Below, piece after piece: positions 63,697-64,000 of a DNA stretch of 64,000 nucleotides. Where the stretch lies: NCBI GenBank assembly GCA_001899685.1, contig MKWG01000043.1, forward strand, positions 329,942 to 393,941, given 5' to 3'. Source of the stretch: Sphingobacteriales bacterium 44-15 (lineage in GTDB: Bacteria; Bacteroidota; Bacteroidia; Chitinophagales; Chitinophagaceae). The number at the start of each line of letters is the position of its first letter. Positions within the stretch are counted from its first letter, which is position 1. Under the pieces are notes generated by a model. That model saw nothing but the letters and a program-made list of their open reading frames with translations. It made no database searches and had not been told where the DNA came from. The position numbers were made by a program, and so were the translations under genes.

Positions 63697-64000
63697 TCAA
63701 TATCCAGGATTCTGGTCCAACCCCGGGCCATGGCGAACGATCTGGTTGTTGGGAATAGGCAGCAGGTACCGGCGCGTTTCATCAAAACTACGCTGATCTG
63801 CCGAGCCATAATTTACCACCTCTATGCGGTAACCGGTACGGTTGACATTGATCTCAATCGTGGAAGGTTTTTCCAAAAGCTCCGGAATCTTTCCACCCGG
63901 AGCCGCCCCGTGATTGGCTTCTCCGCCGTATTTGCCCCAGCGCAGCAGGCTCCAGTAGTAGTCCAGCTCCTTTGCCAGGTCTACTCTTCTTTCCCGTTTA
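63697..64000 (-). CDS. SusD/RagB family outer-membrane lipoprotein, C-terminal end
   Basis: The minus strand is open from the window edge to TGA at 63697-63699, giving about 101 codons. RRVDLAKELDYYWSLLRWGK and RRYLLPIPNNQIVRHGPGLD with the ending QNPGY are diagnostic for the SusD C-terminus. SusD captures glycans for the TonB-dependent SusC transporter, whose gene should lie to the right. It is the first visible gene of the locus in transcription order. The 5' part is outside the window. Confidence 0.93.
   Translation of the reverse strand, partial: KRERRVDLAKELDYYWSLLRWGKYGGEANHGAAPGGKIPELLEKPSTIEINVNRTGYRIEVVNYGSADQRSFDETRRYLLPIPNNQIVRHGPGLDQNPGY

Overview
The window comes from a Bacteroidota chromosome, most likely family Chitinophagaceae (inference). 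The evidence is a SprB-repeat surface protein, a SusD C-terminus with carbohydrate-active neighbours, HYC_CC_PP and Porin_10-type proteins, TAnnTTTG-type promoters, a SMUG2-type DNA glycosylase, and a CzcA fused to its own TolC-like outer-membrane domain.

Layout. (1) 1-1545: 5' two-thirds or less of a SprB-repeat surface adhesin, running off the left edge. (2) About 1.8-14.1 kb: a metal/redox island. It carries a small secreted protein, a CzcA-CzcC fusion, a CzcB adaptor, a PAP2 phosphatase, a CxxCH haem-binding protein, a thioredoxin, an ApbE flavin transferase, a DUF4266 lipoprotein, a DUF3570 barrel and a VIT1/CCC1 Fe/Mn transporter. Both sides hold decayed mobile-element genes (serine-recombinase relics on each side, an IS630 relic on the right), and the left side also has a broken glyoxalase-like gene. 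A tRNA-Glu follows at 14111-14182. (3) 14.3-30.2 kb: core and accessory metabolism: gap, pgk, an S1/P1 nuclease, an HMA/HYC_CC_PP/outer-membrane trio, a porin, purine nucleoside phosphorylase, a HAD phosphatase, a ModF-like double ABC ATPase, an amidohydrolase, a YdjC-type deacetylase and a YdeI/OmdA protein. (4) 30.3-37.2 kb: prfB with its programmed +1 frameshift, then a circularly permuted ATP-grasp / alpha-E / transglutaminase trio, nhaA and a DinB protein. (5) 37.3-39.3 kb: a translationally coupled UbiA prenyltransferase and type III polyketide synthase. (6) 39.5-47.0 kb: small membrane and unknown proteins, a nonsense-interrupted lipoprotein, a TauE/SafE permease and a 2-oxoacid dehydrogenase E2. 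(7) 47.1-56.1 kb: a P-loop-less AAA fragment, a VWA lipid-free secreted protein, an operon LOG / O-methyltransferase / glucosaminidase-LysM / hpt, a sodium:solute symporter and the SMUG2 glycosylase. (8) 56.8-64.0 kb: the downstream end of a polysaccharide utilisation locus read right to left: susD, a DUF5018-like lipoprotein, two GH101-like proteins and a GH123/DUF6067-like protein between them.

How the parts work together. The island genes form one long rightward, tightly spaced run, which suggests metal efflux coupled to an extracytoplasmic haem/flavin/thiol redox module. The right-end locus looks aimed at GalNAc-containing glycans. Intergenic spaces are rich in short dispersed elements: a foldback family beginning GCGCATTTCAATTTTTCGC, a MITE-like family with GTTATGTCAA/TTGACATAGC ends, and a third degenerate family. 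Several sit directly at stop codons.

All family names are from reading the sequence and recalling families; no search was run.
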